Notes under the pieces: generated by a model
The model's database searches: none
Told to the model about the DNA's origin: nothing
What the model saw: the letters and a program-made list of their open reading frames with translations, nothing else
Translations under genes and position numbers: made by a program
Assembly: GCF_003026215.1 (NCBI RefSeq)
Contig: NZ_PYOC01000014.1
Coordinates: 58,546 to 122,545, forward strand
Origin: Photobacterium indicum
GTDB taxonomy: Bacteria > Pseudomonadota > Gammaproteobacteria > Enterobacterales > Vibrionaceae
Reading direction: 5' to 3'
DNA: 64,000 nt
In this document: piece after piece, positions 19,201-28,521 of the stretch
Layout of the letters: each line of letters opens with the position of its first letter
Numbering within the stretch: the first letter of the stretch is position 1

Positions 19201-21083
19201 GTGACGTATTTGGTAATGGTATGTTGTTATCAAAACACACGCGTTTAGTTGCTGCATTTAACCACATGCATATCTTCTTGGATCCAAATCCGGATGCTGC
19301 GAAAACGTGGAAAGAGCGTGATCGTCTATTTAATCTTCCGCGTTCAAGCTGGGAAGATTACGATAAAAGTTTGATCTCTGAAGGTGGTGCGATCTTCTCC
19401 CGTCGTAGCAAGTCGATCAAACTGACTCCGCAGATCCAAAAACTCTTAGGTACACGTAAGCAAAGCGTACCGCCTAATGAGTTGATTGGCCTTATCTTGC
19501 GCATGGAAGTAGATCTTCTGTGGAACGGCGGGATCGGTACTTACGTTAAAGCGACGACGGAAACACATACTGACGTTGGTGATCGTGCGAACGATGGTTT
19601 ACGCATTAATGGCGGTGAGTTACGTGCAAAAGTAATTGGTGAAGGTGGTAATCTGGGTATGACCCAGCTTGGCCGTGTTGAATTCGCTAAAACGGGTGGC
19701 TTAGTTAACACCGATTTCGTTGATAATGTGGGTGGCGTAGATTGTTCAGATAATGAAGTAAACATTAAAATCTTGCTAAATAGCCTTGTCGCTGGTGGCG
19801 ATCTTACTTATAAACAACGTAATGAAGTGCTTGAAAGCATGGAAGATGAAGTAGGAGAGATCGTACTAGATGATGCGTATTGTCAGAGTGAATCTATCTC
19901 TGTAACGCAACAACAACACGTGCAACTGCTGAAAGAGCAAATCCGCTTTATCCATTATTTAGAGCGTGCCGGTAAGCTAGATCGTGCACTTGAGTATTTA
20001 CCTGATGATGAGACATTGGCTGAGCGAGAAAAATCAGGCATGGGTCTGACTCGACCTGAACTTGCGGTACTAGTCGCTTACGGAAAAATGGTGCTAAAAG
20101 AAGATCTAGTCAGTGATGAGATAGCAAATGACCCATACCATGCCCGCTTGCTACCTGCGTATTTTCCTAAGCAACTTAAAGAGAAATACCGTGCACAGAT
20201 GGATCAACACCCGCTAAGAAAAGAACTGATTGCAACATCGCTCGCAAATCAAATGTCTAACGAAATGGGCTGCAATTTTGTCACACGTTTACAAGAAGAG
20301 ACAGGTGCAACGGTTGTAGAAATTTCATCTGCTTATTCTGTAGGGCGTGAAGTTTTCCGATTTGATACATTCTTTAGTCAAATTCGTGAATTAGACAATA
20401 AAGTAGCAGCAGAAGTGCAGTACGAAATGCTTTATCGCTGTCGCCGTATGTTACGCCGCGCCACGCGCTGGATATTACGTAATCGCGAGCGTAAGTTAGC
20501 AATAGAGCAGCAGATTGCATTGTATCAACCTATTTTGAATACGTTACAAGAAAACCTTGAAAGTTACCTTGTAACAGGAGAGGTTGAAGAGCATAACGAT
20601 CAAGCGAATGTGATGATTGAGCAAGGTGTTCCTGCTGAGCTAGCACACAATATTGCACGACTAACTAGTTTGTATTCTGCGATGGATATTGCTCAGATAG
20701 CAAAAGAACTGGATAAAGATATTGATCATATCTCGCGTGTTTACTTTGTTGTTGGCTCTAAATTGTCTTTGCATTGGTTCTTACAGCAAGTACACAATCA
20801 GCCAGTAGAAAACCATTGGCAAGCGTTGGCTCGTGCTTCGTTTAGAGAAGATCTGGATTGGCAGCAACGCCAGTTAACATCTGCCGTTATCAGCAGTAAC
20901 CAAAATGATGAGTCTGCAGAGCAAAGTATAGAAACATGGATAGGGATGCACGAGACTGCTATTCATCGTTGGAACAGTGTACTCGCTGAATTTAAAGTGG
21001 GTACAGCCCATGAATTCGCGAAATTTTCTGTAGCCTTACGTGAATTAATGTTACTGAACCTGAACTGCCGTCCCAATATGTGA
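16254..21083 (+). CDS. gdhB: NAD-specific glutamate dehydrogenase, large (GDH-180) type
   Basis: This 1609-residue protein is of the very large NAD-dependent glutamate dehydrogenase class (Pseudomonas GdhB about 1620). It converts glutamate to 2-oxoglutarate and ammonia. A long N-terminal part with ACT-like regulatory folds precedes the catalytic domain. That domain shows LRGGKVARGGLRWSDR, the lysine motif VPVGAKGGF (Lys near residue 842), and the Rossmann segment VGIGDMAGDVFGNGM. The ATG at 16,254 with a GGAG site fits the family better than an upstream TTG/ATG. It forms a single-gene unit with its own terminator. Confidence 0.95.
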   Translation: MTAPDPIVPVLLEKVYGLIQNKIEAPQQSLVDVFAQRLLGQLADDDLLQRNESDLYGAVLSLWHHLMQNKPEQSSVRVYNPTLSRYGWQSTHTVVEIVTPDCPFLVDSVRMTLNRLDITSHLMLNGPYFFKRDEDGNIVEACGKEGDYQTLFHIEVDRLTSKEEMQALKKELEHVLSDIDLVVNDWQAMQDKMQDIAQDLKTADLPVNNVHREEAVEFINWLTRHNFMFMGYHQYDLNPIEGDYKLCPSDESGLGLLNKTDKEHCLLLSDLPESARIEARKHDILILTKSNGKSKIHRPAYVDYIGIKRFDEKGNVIGEHRFVGLYASTAYHQSALNIPLIRDRVSRILEASGYTEGSHSWKALNNLLETYPRDELIQANEKEMLDVGCGVVQMQDRDLLRLFVRRDPFGRFFSCMVYVTKERYNTELRSKTQEILKDYFGSEQTVEFTTFFSESSLARTHYIVRVKNNNFNIDAKAIEHNLVEAAASWEDRLGNSLIANFGESKGIPLGKSYARAFPRSYKEEMLPGSAVADIEQLESLSEDNKLGMLFYRPQEEANDSHFVKLKLFHRDEPIHLSDVMPMLENLGLRVIGESPYQVVKANGTVYWILDFSMLHNACTGIDLSEARDRFQDAFSSIWHGNLESDGFNRLVLCAGLTGREITVIRSYARYMRQVGFPFSQHYIEETLSSHSDLARDLVKLFTLRFEPRKKYSPKAEQDLIKKLHDKLDRVESLDDDRIIRRFMDMILATQRTNYYQTDEKGNVKPWLSLKLRPSEIPEIPAPVPFFEIFVYAPDIEGVHLRGGKVARGGLRWSDRQEDFRTEILGLVKAQQVKNTVIVPVGAKGGFICKRQPQMTTREEIWNEGQRCYKRFIRALLDVTDNIIDGELMPPVNVVRHDEDDPYLVVAADKGTATFSDLANSVSDDYNFWLGDAFASGGSNGYDHKQMGITAKGGWESVKRHFRELGIDCQSTDFTCVGIGDMAGDVFGNGMLLSKHTRLVAAFNHMHIFLDPNPDAAKTWKERDRLFNLPRSSWEDYDKSLISEGGAIFSRRSKSIKLTPQIQKLLGTRKQSVPPNELIGLILRMEVDLLWNGGIGTYVKATTETHTDVGDRANDGLRINGGELRAKVIGEGGNLGMTQLGRVEFAKTGGLVNTDFVDNVGGVDCSDNEVNIKILLNSLVAGGDLTYKQRNEVLESMEDEVGEIVLDDAYCQSESISVTQQQHVQLLKEQIRFIHYLERAGKLDRALEYLPDDETLAEREKSGMGLTRPELAVLVAYGKMVLKEDLVSDEIANDPYHARLLPAYFPKQLKEKYRAQMDQHPLRKELIATSLANQMSNEMGCNFVTRLQEETGATVVEISSAYSVGREVFRFDTFFSQIRELDNKVAAEVQYEMLYRCRRMLRRATRWILRNRERKLAIEQQIALYQPILNTLQENLESYLVTGEVEEHNDQANVMIEQGVPAELAHNIARLTSLYSAMDIAQIAKELDKDIDHISRVYFVVGSKLSLHWFLQQVHNQPVENHWQALARASFREDLDWQQRQLTSAVISSNQNDESAEQSIETWIGMHETAIHRWNSVLAEFKVGTAHEFAKFSVALRELMLLNLNCRPNM

Positions 21084-21133
21084 GGCGCCAGAGATAACTA
21101 TCATAAGTCTATGATATAAATTTGGTTCCTACT

Positions 21134-21171
21134 AAAAAGCCATTACATAACAGATGTAATGGCTTTTTTTA
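21134..21171 (+). terminator. Terminator of gdhB
   Basis: A perfect stem AAAAAGCCATTACA/TGTAATGGCTTTTT with a 7-base loop and T-run lies about 50 bases after the stop codon. Confidence 0.92.
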
Positions 21172-21220
21172 TTGTTTAGATAACGACTGACCAACACGAC
21201 CGTTACATATTGCTAGTTAA

Positions 21221-21236
21221 ACGGAATCGTTTGCGT
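21221..21236 (+). promoter_or_regulatory. Candidate PurR operator upstream of pyrD
   Basis: The 16-mer ACGGAATCGTTTGCGT matches the PurR consensus ACGCAAACGTTTGCGT at 14 of 16 positions. It lies 169 bp before the pyrD start. Purine repression of pyrD through PurR is established in E. coli, so the context is right. The rest of the 320-bp gap shows only AT-rich promoter-like DNA. Confidence 0.6.
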
Positions 21237-21404
21237 TGTTTTTGATAAATTAATGACAAATTTGAAGCTGTAACTCATTGTAAATAAACGCCTAAATGTA
21301 AGTAATTGTTTTATTGATACAAATGGTGTAAATAGTCATTGAAGTAGAAGGGATAACTGTGAATAATAAGCCCGTTTATTTGGAGCTTTTTATAAGGAGA
21401 GACA

Positions 21405-22415
21405 ATGATTTATCGCCTCGCACGATCCGTTTTTTTCCAGCTAGATGCTGAAAAGGCGCATGATCTTGCTATTCAGAACTTTTCTCGTTTTACCGGCACT
21501 CCGCTTGATCTCTTCTATCGTCAACATGTACCTGATCGCCCCGTTGAAGTCATGGGTATTAAATTTAAAAACCCTGTTGGATTGGCTGCTGGCCTAGACA
21601 AAAATGGCGAATGTATTGATGCATTTGGCGCAATGGGTTTTGGTTTTGTAGAAGTGGGTACAGTAACGCCACGTCCACAATCAGGAAATGAGAAACCACG
21701 TCTTTTCCGCGTACTCCCAGCTGAGGGGCTTATTAATCGCTTTGGCTTTAATAATCTGGGCGTTGATAATCTGGTTGAGAATGTAAAAAAATCCAAATAC
21801 GACGGTGTTATCGGTATTAACATCGGTAAGAATAAAGACACACCAATCGAGAAGGGTGCAGAAGATTACTTAATCTGTATGGATAAAGTTTATGAGCATG
21901 CTGGCTATATTGCGGTAAATATTTCTTCACCTAATACCCCTGGGCTTCGCTCTCTTCAATATGGAGAGGCGCTTGATGATCTTTTGTCTCAATTAAAAGC
22001 GAAACAAGAAGAGCTGGCAGCTAAACACGGTAAGTATGTTCCGATAGCACTGAAGATCGCTCCCGATCTAGAAGATCATGAAATTGTGCAAATCTCAGAA
22101 TCTTTGATCAAAAATAAAATTGATGGCGTGATTGGTACTAACACGACATTAGATCGTACATTGGTTAAAGGTATGCCACATTGTGATGAGATGGGGGGGC
22201 TAAGTGGTCGTCCGTTACAAAATCGCAGTACTGAGGTTATCCGTCGTTTAGCTGAAGAGTTAAATGGCGCTTTACCAATTATTGGTGTGGGTGGTATTGA
22301 TTCTGCTATTTCAGCACGTGAAAAAATGAATGCTGGCGCACAGCTTGTACAGATTTATTCTGGTTTCATTTATCACGGACCAAAATTGGTAAAAGACATC
22401 GTGACGAACTCTTAA
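21405..22415 (+). CDS. pyrD: Dihydroorotate dehydrogenase (quinone), class 2
   Basis: This 336-residue flavoprotein of pyrimidine synthesis oxidises dihydroorotate to orotate with ubiquinone at the inner membrane. The N-terminus (MIYRLARSVFFQLDAEKAHD) is the amphipathic membrane-binding extension of class 2 enzymes. The core shows NPVGLAAGLDKNGE, GFGFVEVGTVTPRPQ, the catalytic-loop region NISSPNTPGLR and the FMN phosphate site GVGGIDS. Length equals E. coli PyrD (336). The ribosome site is TAAGGAGAGACA. Confidence 0.97.
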   Translation: MIYRLARSVFFQLDAEKAHDLAIQNFSRFTGTPLDLFYRQHVPDRPVEVMGIKFKNPVGLAAGLDKNGECIDAFGAMGFGFVEVGTVTPRPQSGNEKPRLFRVLPAEGLINRFGFNNLGVDNLVENVKKSKYDGVIGINIGKNKDTPIEKGAEDYLICMDKVYEHAGYIAVNISSPNTPGLRSLQYGEALDDLLSQLKAKQEELAAKHGKYVPIALKIAPDLEDHEIVQISESLIKNKIDGVIGTNTTLDRTLVKGMPHCDEMGGLSGRPLQNRSTEVIRRLAEELNGALPIIGVGGIDSAISAREKMNAGAQLVQIYSGFIYHGPKLVKDIVTNS

Positions 22416-22544
22416 ATTGACCATTTCTTAAATTGAACTTTGATGAAAGGCCTTTTTAAGTACTGCTTTCGAAAAAGTTCCACCTTTTAGTTCTCGGTAG
22501 CTAAAATATCATTGAAAATTGTCAAAATTACATTTTCATGTAAC

Positions 22545-22575
22545 AAAAAGGGGATATTTATTCCCCTTTTTTTTT
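22545..22575 (+). terminator. Terminator of pyrD
   Basis: The stem AAAAAGGGGA/TCCCCTTTTT with a 7-base loop and long T-run lies about 130 bases downstream of the pyrD stop. Confidence 0.9.
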
Positions 22576-22658
22576 ATCCTAACCCCCGTAAAATTCTCCT
22601 AAAGTTTTTTCTGTATTGTTAGATACGTAGTACAAAGAACTGTTTCTGGAGCGTTTAC

Positions 22659-23198
22659 GTGTTAAAACCAAATAATTCATGGATGTGGTATTTCGACCTT
22701 AAGGATAATTCCCTAATGTTAGATTTGGGAAGTGATATGGTTTTTCGTGTAGGTATTCCAGCAAAACATCTTATCCCTTCGGCGAGTGAACAGTGTGAAT
22801 TTACTGTTGATGACGCCTCTATTTTCCAGAACTATAAAGAAAACGTTTCACATTTAGAGATATCTGAACCGCGTAAAGCTGAATTAGCACTAAATGCGGT
22901 TGCAGCCAGTCGATTCCATAAACCGATGATGCCCAAAAGTTGGTTTTTTGATACTCAATCAGTAAGCTGTGAGCCTGAGAATGGTGACATCGTAACCCTT
23001 CAAACACCTTTAGGTATGGCAAAGTTCATTGTTATTGAGAATAGCGGCTGTGCAAGCCTATGTATGATGGTCGATGTAGAGCCTTTAGCGCTGTCTAGCA
23101 CTAAGGAAATGCGCTTTTGTGACACTATTAAGGTTATGAACGATCGTATAACTGCTTACGAAGAAGACGTGATGCTGAACCTAGCACTCGTAGGTTAA
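22659..23198 (+). CDS. zapC: Cell division protein ZapC
   Basis: This 179-residue protein of the ZapC family promotes bundling of FtsZ at the division ring. The N-terminal signature (NSWMWYFDLKDNSLMLDLG) and later segments (ELALNAVAASRFHKPMMPKSWFF and DTIKVMNDR) match the family along its length (E. coli ZapC 180 aa). The start codon is GTG with a CTGGAG ribosome site. Position between pyrD and rlmKL is conserved with E. coli. Confidence 0.9.
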   Translation: MLKPNNSWMWYFDLKDNSLMLDLGSDMVFRVGIPAKHLIPSASEQCEFTVDDASIFQNYKENVSHLEISEPRKAELALNAVAASRFHKPMMPKSWFFDTQSVSCEPENGDIVTLQTPLGMAKFIVIENSGCASLCMMVDVEPLALSSTKEMRFCDTIKVMNDRITAYEEDVMLNLALVG

Positions 23199-24158
23199 TT
23201 AGTGAATTGGTTAATAGTGTCACTTTAGAACGTATTAGCTGATTTTTTCTTACTACAATTCCTATAACAACCCATATAAAGTCATGTATCTAGAGTTATC
23301 GATACTCCTGTCTATAAGCCTTCTGCGTATCTAATCTCTGCCACACACATACCCAATCCATTAATTCATATCAATGCTCATCATTATTTGAGAGGTTAGG
23401 GGACATTATATCTTGTCGCCACACCATCTTTCACCTTCTACCTTCAATTTAAACCCAGCCTTCAATTTTATTATTACAATCTAAAGCATTAAGCGTCTGA
23501 TGAAAGTGGCGCTTGATGAATCTAAGCATCTGATAATAAGTACTGGGAAACGTTTTTTTGTATAAAAAACAAACATGTTTGGTGAGGCTAATCCAGTTAT
23601 TGACTAATAAATGGTATTTTTTTTTGCCTCCTTTTGGCGAAAATCGCGTCAAATTACTGACACTCATTGCTAAACTAAGCGTGAATAAACAAGAAAACTT
23701 CCTGTTTTTCCTCATTTGCGTAATTTTATTACACGCCGATCGCTGGTCGCATCTTAACACTTTCCAAAATGGAAAGTATGTGGGGGGAGTTTTTATTCAC
23801 GATGACGTCTAGTGCGATATATCGCTATATAGTGTGAGATTTACTGTATTTCATAATTTAATTGGCTATTAATTCATTTATAATCAATTGGTTGGGCGGT
23901 TGTTTCTGTGTGTGGATAATCAATTGGCGTGTTTTATGAATACTTACCGCATTATTTAATTAGGGGGGGGACACCATTGTTTCCACTGGTGGATGGTGTT
24001 GAGTGAGCGATGGTTGCTATGTTCTGAAGCCCATCAGCTCCGAAAAATCGTTATTTCATTATTTTTTAACCAAATAATGCGTATGCAATGGGGAATAGAG
24101 AGGCATTTAGTCTGTTTTACGTTATAATTCCCGGCAACATAAGTGCGAAAAGAATTCC
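23199..24158. other. 960-bp gene-free gap upstream of rlmKL
   Basis: Open frames on both strands here (for example 23,449-23,760 minus and 23,558-23,812 plus) overlap each other, lack ribosome sites and have low-complexity composition, so I do not call them genes. The gap includes a run of eight Gs (23,963-23,970) and several T-rich tracts. It may hold a long leader or an unrecognised small RNA, but I cannot identify one. Confidence 0.55.
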
Positions 24159-26297
24159 ATGAATCAATATCTAGCTATTACATCTCGAGGTCTTGAAAAC
24201 CTCCTTGCAGAAGAATTAGAACAACTTGGTGCTCAGAGCATTCAAGTTGTTCATGCCGGTGTACGTTTTAAAGCCGATCAGTCAACCGCTTACCGTTGTT
24301 GCCTATGGACACGTATATCGTCTCGTATCATTCAAGTTCTTAGCGAATTTACCGTTCGTGACGACATGGACTTGTACCTTGGCGCTGCGGCGATCAATTG
24401 GACTGAGTATTTCAGCAACGCTACACGTATTGTCGTAGATTTTAACGGTACAAACCGTGAAATCCGTAATAGCCAATACGGCGCAATGAAAGTTAAAGAT
24501 GCTATCGTCGATCGTTTCACGAAAGCAGACCTACGTCGTCCTAATATCGACCGTGAACAACCTGATCTACGTATTCACATGCGTCTATCTGGCGAAAAAG
24601 GTGTGTTAGGTCTTGATATGGCGGGTAGTGGTCTTCACCAACGTGGTTACCGTACTGAAGCAGGTCGTGCGCCATTACGTGAAACGCACGCTGCTGCATT
24701 AGTACTGAAAAGTGGCTGGACGCCAGGTCAACCGTTACTCGACCCAATGTGTGGTTCAGGTACATTGTTGATTGAAGCTGCAATGATGGCGGCAGATATT
24801 GCACCGGGTCTTAAACGTAAGCGTTGGGGCTTTGAGTCAATTAAAGATTTCGATAAAGATGCATGGCTTGAAATTCATGCTGAAGCGTCTGTTAAAGCAC
24901 GTCGTGGTCCTGCTAAAGTTCAGACTAAGTTCTTTGGTTTTGAATTAGAGCACCGTGTATTAGCCATTGCGCGTGATAACGCTGGCCGTGCGGGTGTTAA
25001 AGAACTGATTAATTTCCAACAGGGTGATGCGACAGAGCTGAAAGCCCCTGAAGGTTATGATGCTGGTATTGTTATTTGTAACCCACCATACGGTGAGCGT
25101 TTAGGTACAACACCTGAATTAATCAACTTATACACAGAACTTGGTAATCGTCTTAAACTGGCGTTTGCGGGTTCATCTGCGTCTATCTATTCTGGTTCTA
25201 ACGAATTACTTAGCTGCTTACGTATGCGTGCTGATAAGCAATTCAAACTACCAAACGGTGCACTAGACTGTGTACTTAAAACGTATTTGATTACAGCTGG
25301 TAGCGTTAAGAAAGAAGAAGGTGAAGCTGAAGGCCATGTTGAGCAAGATAACGTTGCGCCTGATTTTGCTAACCGTCTTAAAAAGAACATTACTAAGCTG
25401 AATAAATGGGCAAAGAAAGAAGGTATTGACTGCTACCGCATTTATGACGCTGATTTGCCAAATTACAATGCAGCTATCGATAAGTACAATGACTACCTGA
25501 TTATTCAAGAGTACGCCGCACCTAAAACCGTACCTGAAGAGATTGCTCGTCGTCGTATTATGGACGTGTTACGTGCAACAATTGAAGTTACTGGTGTTCA
25601 AACTGATAAAGTTATTCTAAAAGTGCGTGAGCGCCAGAAGGGTAAAAATCAGTACCAGAAGCTTTCAAATGCAGAGCGTCACATTATCGTTAACGAATAT
25701 GGCGTAGACCTTAAGGTTAATCTTTACGATTACCTTGATACAGGTTTGTTCTTAGATCACCGTATAACGCGTAAAATGTTAGGTGATATGGCGAAAGGGA
25801 AAGATTTCCTTAACCTATTTGCTTACACCGGTTCAGCCTCTGTACATGCTGCTTGCGGTGGTGCTAAATCGACTACAACTATCGATATGTCAAACACATA
25901 CCTTGGTTGGGCTCAAGAAAACATGGAGCTTAACAACCAAGTTGGTGATCAACATGAGTTTATTCAAGCGGATTGCTTGCAATGGCTTCAAGAAGTTGAT
26001 GACACATTTGACCTTATCTTTATTGATCCGCCAACATTCTCTAACTCTAAGCGTATGAAGCAGACGTTTGATATTCAGCGTGATCACATCATGCTAATGG
26101 AAAACTTGAAGCGCATGCTACGTACTGATGGCAAAATTGTTTTCTCAAACAATAAACGTCAGTTCAAAATGGATTTAGAAAAATTGAATGAACTTGGTTT
26201 GGATGCTAAGAACATTTCTGATAAAACACTGCCAATGGATTTTGCGAAGAATAAGCACATTCATAACTGCTGGATTATCACTCACAAGGAAGGTTAA
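24159..26297 (+). CDS. rlmL: 23S rRNA methyltransferase RlmKL (m7G2069 / m2G2445)
   Basis: This 712-residue bifunctional rRNA methyltransferase has an N-terminal THUMP domain, then the RlmL methyltransferase domain with DPMCGSGTLLIEAAM and the N2-guanine motif CNPPYGERLG. A second Rossmann methyltransferase (RlmK part) follows, with LNLFAYTGSASVHAA and IFIDPPTFSNSKRM. The two activities modify G2445 and G2069 of 23S rRNA. E. coli RlmKL has 702 residues. It is followed with no gap by a thioredoxin-fold gene and uup. Confidence 0.96.
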   Translation: MNQYLAITSRGLENLLAEELEQLGAQSIQVVHAGVRFKADQSTAYRCCLWTRISSRIIQVLSEFTVRDDMDLYLGAAAINWTEYFSNATRIVVDFNGTNREIRNSQYGAMKVKDAIVDRFTKADLRRPNIDREQPDLRIHMRLSGEKGVLGLDMAGSGLHQRGYRTEAGRAPLRETHAAALVLKSGWTPGQPLLDPMCGSGTLLIEAAMMAADIAPGLKRKRWGFESIKDFDKDAWLEIHAEASVKARRGPAKVQTKFFGFELEHRVLAIARDNAGRAGVKELINFQQGDATELKAPEGYDAGIVICNPPYGERLGTTPELINLYTELGNRLKLAFAGSSASIYSGSNELLSCLRMRADKQFKLPNGALDCVLKTYLITAGSVKKEEGEAEGHVEQDNVAPDFANRLKKNITKLNKWAKKEGIDCYRIYDADLPNYNAAIDKYNDYLIIQEYAAPKTVPEEIARRRIMDVLRATIEVTGVQTDKVILKVRERQKGKNQYQKLSNAERHIIVNEYGVDLKVNLYDYLDTGLFLDHRITRKMLGDMAKGKDFLNLFAYTGSASVHAACGGAKSTTTIDMSNTYLGWAQENMELNNQVGDQHEFIQADCLQWLQEVDDTFDLIFIDPPTFSNSKRMKQTFDIQRDHIMLMENLKRMLRTDGKIVFSNNKRQFKMDLEKLNELGLDAKNISDKTLPMDFAKNKHIHNCWIITHKEG

Positions 26298-26606
26298 GTG
26301 CTGATAACCCTTTATAGCACGGAAGGATGCCACCTTTGCGAGCAAGCTTATAGCTTGCTTGTAGAGGCAGGGGTACAAGAGCACGTTCAGGTAATAGATG
26401 TTGCCTTTGATGACGTGCTCTTTTCACGTTACGGCGTAACAATACCGGTTGTATCCATAAACCCCGTAATATCAACGTCTTCAGATGCTTGTTCTGTAAC
26501 CGCAGACATTGTTTCTGATGAATCTACACACTCAATTTCTGAACTTGGTTGGCCGTTTGATAGTGCCGACCTTGCAGCATGGTTAAAAAACAATGGCTTT
26601 AATTAA
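26298..26606 (+). CDS. Glutaredoxin/thioredoxin-fold protein (DUF836-like)
   Basis: This 102-residue protein has an N-terminal strand and CxxC site (LYSTEGCHLCEQAYSLL), followed by VIDVAF and a cis-proline-like YGVTIPVV, the usual thioredoxin fold pieces of the glutaredoxin-family DUF836 group. An internal insertion after the cis-Pro segment (ISTSSDACSVTADIVSDES) makes it slightly longer than usual. The GTG start directly follows the rlmKL stop, with AAGGAAGG as ribosome site. The 3' end overlaps uup by 14 bp, so it is translationally coupled. Its substrate is unknown. Confidence 0.8.
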   Translation: MLITLYSTEGCHLCEQAYSLLVEAGVQEHVQVIDVAFDDVLFSRYGVTIPVVSINPVISTSSDACSVTADIVSDESTHSISELGWPFDSADLAAWLKNNGFN

Positions 26607-28521
26607 TATTAGTAACGCGCAACTTGCGTATGGTGATCACGCTTTACTTGATAAGGCGGAGTTCGTTCTTCAACCCAATGAACGTGTTTGTTTAGTGGGC
26701 CGTAATGGCGCAGGCAAATCAACGTTTATGAAAGTGGTTACAGGCGATGTATTGCTTGATGATGGTAGTATTCAGCGTCAGACAGAGCTTACAATCTCTC
26801 GCCTAGAACAAGATCCACCGCGTAATGCACAAGGCAATGTGTTTGATTATGTTGCTGAAGGTTTGGCTGAAGTGGGTAAGGTACTAAAAGAATATCACCA
26901 CTTATTGGATTTAATCGGCGTTGACCCAAGTGAATCAAACCTTAACAAGTTGATGAAAGCGCAAGAAAAAATTGACCATGCGAATGCTTGGCAGTTTGAT
27001 AGCCAAATAGCGACTGTATTAGAAAGCTTGCACCTTGACCCGCATACAATGCTTAGCGATCTATCGGGTGGTTGGCAACGTAAAGCTGCGTTGGCACGTG
27101 CATTGGTATGTAACCCAGATATTTTACTTCTTGATGAGCCAACCAACCACTTAGATGTTGCAACTATCGAATGGCTTGAAGGTTTCCTTAAGAATTTCCG
27201 TGGTTCAATCATCTTTATCTCTCACGACCGTGCTTTCATTCGCTCGATGGCGACACGTATTCTTGATTTAGATCGCGGTAAACTTGTTTCTTTCCCTGGT
27301 GACTATGAACTGTATCTTGAAAGTAAAGAAGAGATGCTACGAGTAGAAGCGGAACAAAACGCAGAATTTGATAAAAAGCTAGCACAAGAAGAAGTATGGA
27401 TCCGTCAAGGCGTTAAGGCTCGACGTACTCGTAACGAAGGGCGTGTTCGTGCTTTAAAAGCATTACGCAATGAGCGCAGTGAACGCCGTGAAGTGGTTGG
27501 TAAAGCCGACATGAAACTTCAAGAAGCGAAACGCTCTGGTAAGATTGTATTTGAAGCTGAGAATATCTCATACAGCTATGGTGATACGCCAATCATCAAA
27601 GACTTTAGCTTCACTGTTATGCGTGGCGACCGTATCGCACTTATCGGACCAAATGGTTGTGGTAAGAGTACATTGCTAAAAGTAATGCTAGAGCAACTCA
27701 CCCCAACATCGGGTAAGTTCCACTGTGGTACTAAGATTGATGCCGCATACTTCGACCAATATCGTGAAATATTAGACCCTGAAAAAACCGTAATGGATAA
27801 CCTTGCTGATGGTAAGCAAGAAGTGACCGTTAATGGTGTAACACGTCACGCATTAGGATATTTACAAGACTTCTTATTCCATCCTCGTCGTGCTCGTACA
27901 CCCGTGAAAGCACTTTCTGGTGGTGAGAAAAACCGTCTGTTACTGGCGAAATTATTCTTAAAACCAAATAACTTATTAATTCTCGATGAACCAACAAACG
28001 ATCTAGATATCGAAACATTGGAACTTTTAGAAGAAATACTTGCCAACTATCAGGGTACTTTACTTTTAGTAAGCCACGATCGTCAGTTTGTTGATAATAC
28101 TGTGATGACAAGCTGGATTTTTGAAGGCAATGGGGTTATCGACGAATACGTAGGCGGTTATCATGACGCTCAAGAGCAACGTGCTAACTCTCTAACAAAT
28201 ATTGCGAAAAATCAGGCTGCTGAATTTGAGCTGGCGAAGAAAAAACAAGAAAATAATAAGCCGCGAGAGACAACCCGTTCTACGCCAAAAAAGAAGCTTT
28301 CTTATAAGTTTCAAAAAGAGCTAGAAGGTCTACCGCTTATAATTGAAGAATTGGAAAATGAAATTGCACAACTGCAGGAACAAGTTAATGATCCTGCATT
28401 CTTCCAAGACGTAAAGAATGATACTGAAGCAACATTAGCTCGCCTTGCAGAAGCAGAGCAAGAGTTTGAAGTAGCATTTGAGCGCTGGGAAGAATTAGAG
28501 GCAATGCAAAAGGAATCCTAA
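26593..28521 (+). CDS. uup: ABC-F ATPase Uup
   Basis: This 642-residue soluble protein has two ABC ATPase domains and no membrane segments. It shows Walker A GRNGAGKST and GPNGCGKST, signatures LSGGWQRK and LSGGEKNR, and Walker B LLLDEPTNHLD and LILDEPTNDLD. The linker is ABC-F specific, and the C-terminus forms a coiled coil (residues about 570-640) that in Uup binds DNA. ABC-F proteins act on the ribosome; uup loss in E. coli raises transposon precise excision. The stop overlaps the next start (TAATG). Confidence 0.95.
   Translation: MALINISNAQLAYGDHALLDKAEFVLQPNERVCLVGRNGAGKSTFMKVVTGDVLLDDGSIQRQTELTISRLEQDPPRNAQGNVFDYVAEGLAEVGKVLKEYHHLLDLIGVDPSESNLNKLMKAQEKIDHANAWQFDSQIATVLESLHLDPHTMLSDLSGGWQRKAALARALVCNPDILLLDEPTNHLDVATIEWLEGFLKNFRGSIIFISHDRAFIRSMATRILDLDRGKLVSFPGDYELYLESKEEMLRVEAEQNAEFDKKLAQEEVWIRQGVKARRTRNEGRVRALKALRNERSERREVVGKADMKLQEAKRSGKIVFEAENISYSYGDTPIIKDFSFTVMRGDRIALIGPNGCGKSTLLKVMLEQLTPTSGKFHCGTKIDAAYFDQYREILDPEKTVMDNLADGKQEVTVNGVTRHALGYLQDFLFHPRRARTPVKALSGGEKNRLLLAKLFLKPNNLLILDEPTNDLDIETLELLEEILANYQGTLLLVSHDRQFVDNTVMTSWIFEGNGVIDEYVGGYHDAQEQRANSLTNIAKNQAAEFELAKKKQENNKPRETTRSTPKKKLSYKFQKELEGLPLIIEELENEIAQLQEQVNDPAFFQDVKNDTEATLARLAEAEQEFEVAFERWEELEAMQKES

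Noticed and set aside
23449..23812. Overlapping ORFs of 103 and 84 codons upstream of rlmKL
   Set aside because: They overlap on opposite strands, lack ribosome sites and have low-complexity translations; probably chance frames in AT-rich DNA.
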